Below are positions 63,897 to 64,000 of a stretch of DNA of 64,000 nucleotides, one piece after another (position 1 is the stretch's first letter; each line of letters starts with the position of its first letter). The translations under genes and the position numbers were made by a program. Below the pieces are notes generated by a model. The model was not told the DNA's origin and searched no databases. It worked only from the letters and a program-made list of their open reading frames with translations. The DNA lies in the NCBI GenBank assembly GCA_963795415.1, contig CAWCHQ010000003.1, positions 1,488,001-1,552,000 on the forward strand, given 5' to 3'. This DNA comes from CAVSUZ01 sp963795415. GTDB taxonomy: Bacteria > Pseudomonadota > Alphaproteobacteria > Acetobacterales > Acetobacteraceae.

Positions 63897-64000
63897 GGGT
63901 CACCCGCGGATCGAAAACGCCGTAGAGCAGGTCTATGACCAGGTTGATCGCGGCGAACATCGCGGCGACGACAATGACGTAGGAGAGCACCACCGGGTAG
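63886..64000 (-). CDS. Peptide ABC transporter permease (DppB/OppB type), 5' cut by window edge
   Basis: The last 37 residues of a DppB-like permease are visible: VVLSYVIVVAAMFAAINLVIDL then LYGVFDPRVTHAH and TAG at 63886-63888. The family end (VVNLLVDLLYAVLDPRVR type) matches well. It is upstream of, and overlaps, the DppC gene, the normal B-C order. The start is outside the window. Confidence 0.85.
   Translation of the reverse strand, partial: YPVVLSYVIVVAAMFAAINLVIDLLYGVFDPRVTHAH

Overview
The window is GC-rich DNA with short intergenic gaps and many ATGA-type gene overlaps. Protein flavour (GltX with a side-by-side GlnRS, KdpFABCDE, creatininase-linked peptide ABC transporter, gluconate enzymes, a PagL-like lipid A deacylase) suggests a Rhodospirillales/Acetobacteraceae-like alphaproteobacterium. 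That placement is inference from protein similarity I recognise, not a search.

Layout. 1-1.5 kb: 3' part of a DsbD/ScsB-type thiol-disulfide reductase. 1.6-10.4 kb: a mobile-element zone. It holds a decayed IS5-family element with TTA target duplication, two near-identical inverted IS1182-family copies enclosing two toxin-antitoxin-like gene pairs, an IS3-family element whose orfB lost its catalytic C-terminus, a haloalkane-dehalogenase-like hydrolase and a transposase remnant. 10.4-21.6 kb: a glycine-zipper lipoprotein, a branched-chain amino-acid transporter with a LivM-LivG fusion, a universal stress protein, a peptide-binding protein, an MFS transporter, lipoproteins, a BrnT remnant, a patatin and trans-aconitate methyltransferase. 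21.6-22.9 kb: a graveyard of four unrelated transposase fragments. 22.9-30.1 kb: a receiver protein, rlmE-ppx/gppA, and a gluconate group (6-phosphogluconate dehydrogenase, gluconokinase, SDR, 2-hydroxyacid dehydrogenase, gluconolactonase). 30.2-38.2 kb: an IS110 remnant, citrate synthase, and a minus-strand operon for peptide uptake with a creatininase-family hydrolase. 38.4-46.4 kb: an incomplete polar amino-acid transporter, an enolase-superfamily enzyme, and a LacI regulator divergent from a sugar-type ABC operon with a perfect palindromic operator between them. 46.4-53.5 kb: arylamine N-acetyltransferase, glnS, gltX, RidA, epoxide-hydrolase-like protein, VOC protein and a proline-racemase-family enzyme. 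53.5-62.2 kb: kdpFABCDE plus a PTS IIA gene. 62.2-64 kb: tRNA-Ser(UGA), a PagL-like protein and the start of another peptide transporter.

The most striking window-wide pattern is that at least nine otherwise intact genes each carry a single one-base frameshift (kdpB, kdpC, kdpD, glnS, uspA, patatin, a peptide-binding protein, a 2-hydroxyacid dehydrogenase, a nucleotidyltransferase). Most lie at short homopolymer runs. This looks more like residual assembly indels than biological decay, but the sequence alone cannot decide. The most distinctive local structure is the 1.6 kb toxin-antitoxin-like cassette held between two inverted IS1182 copies.
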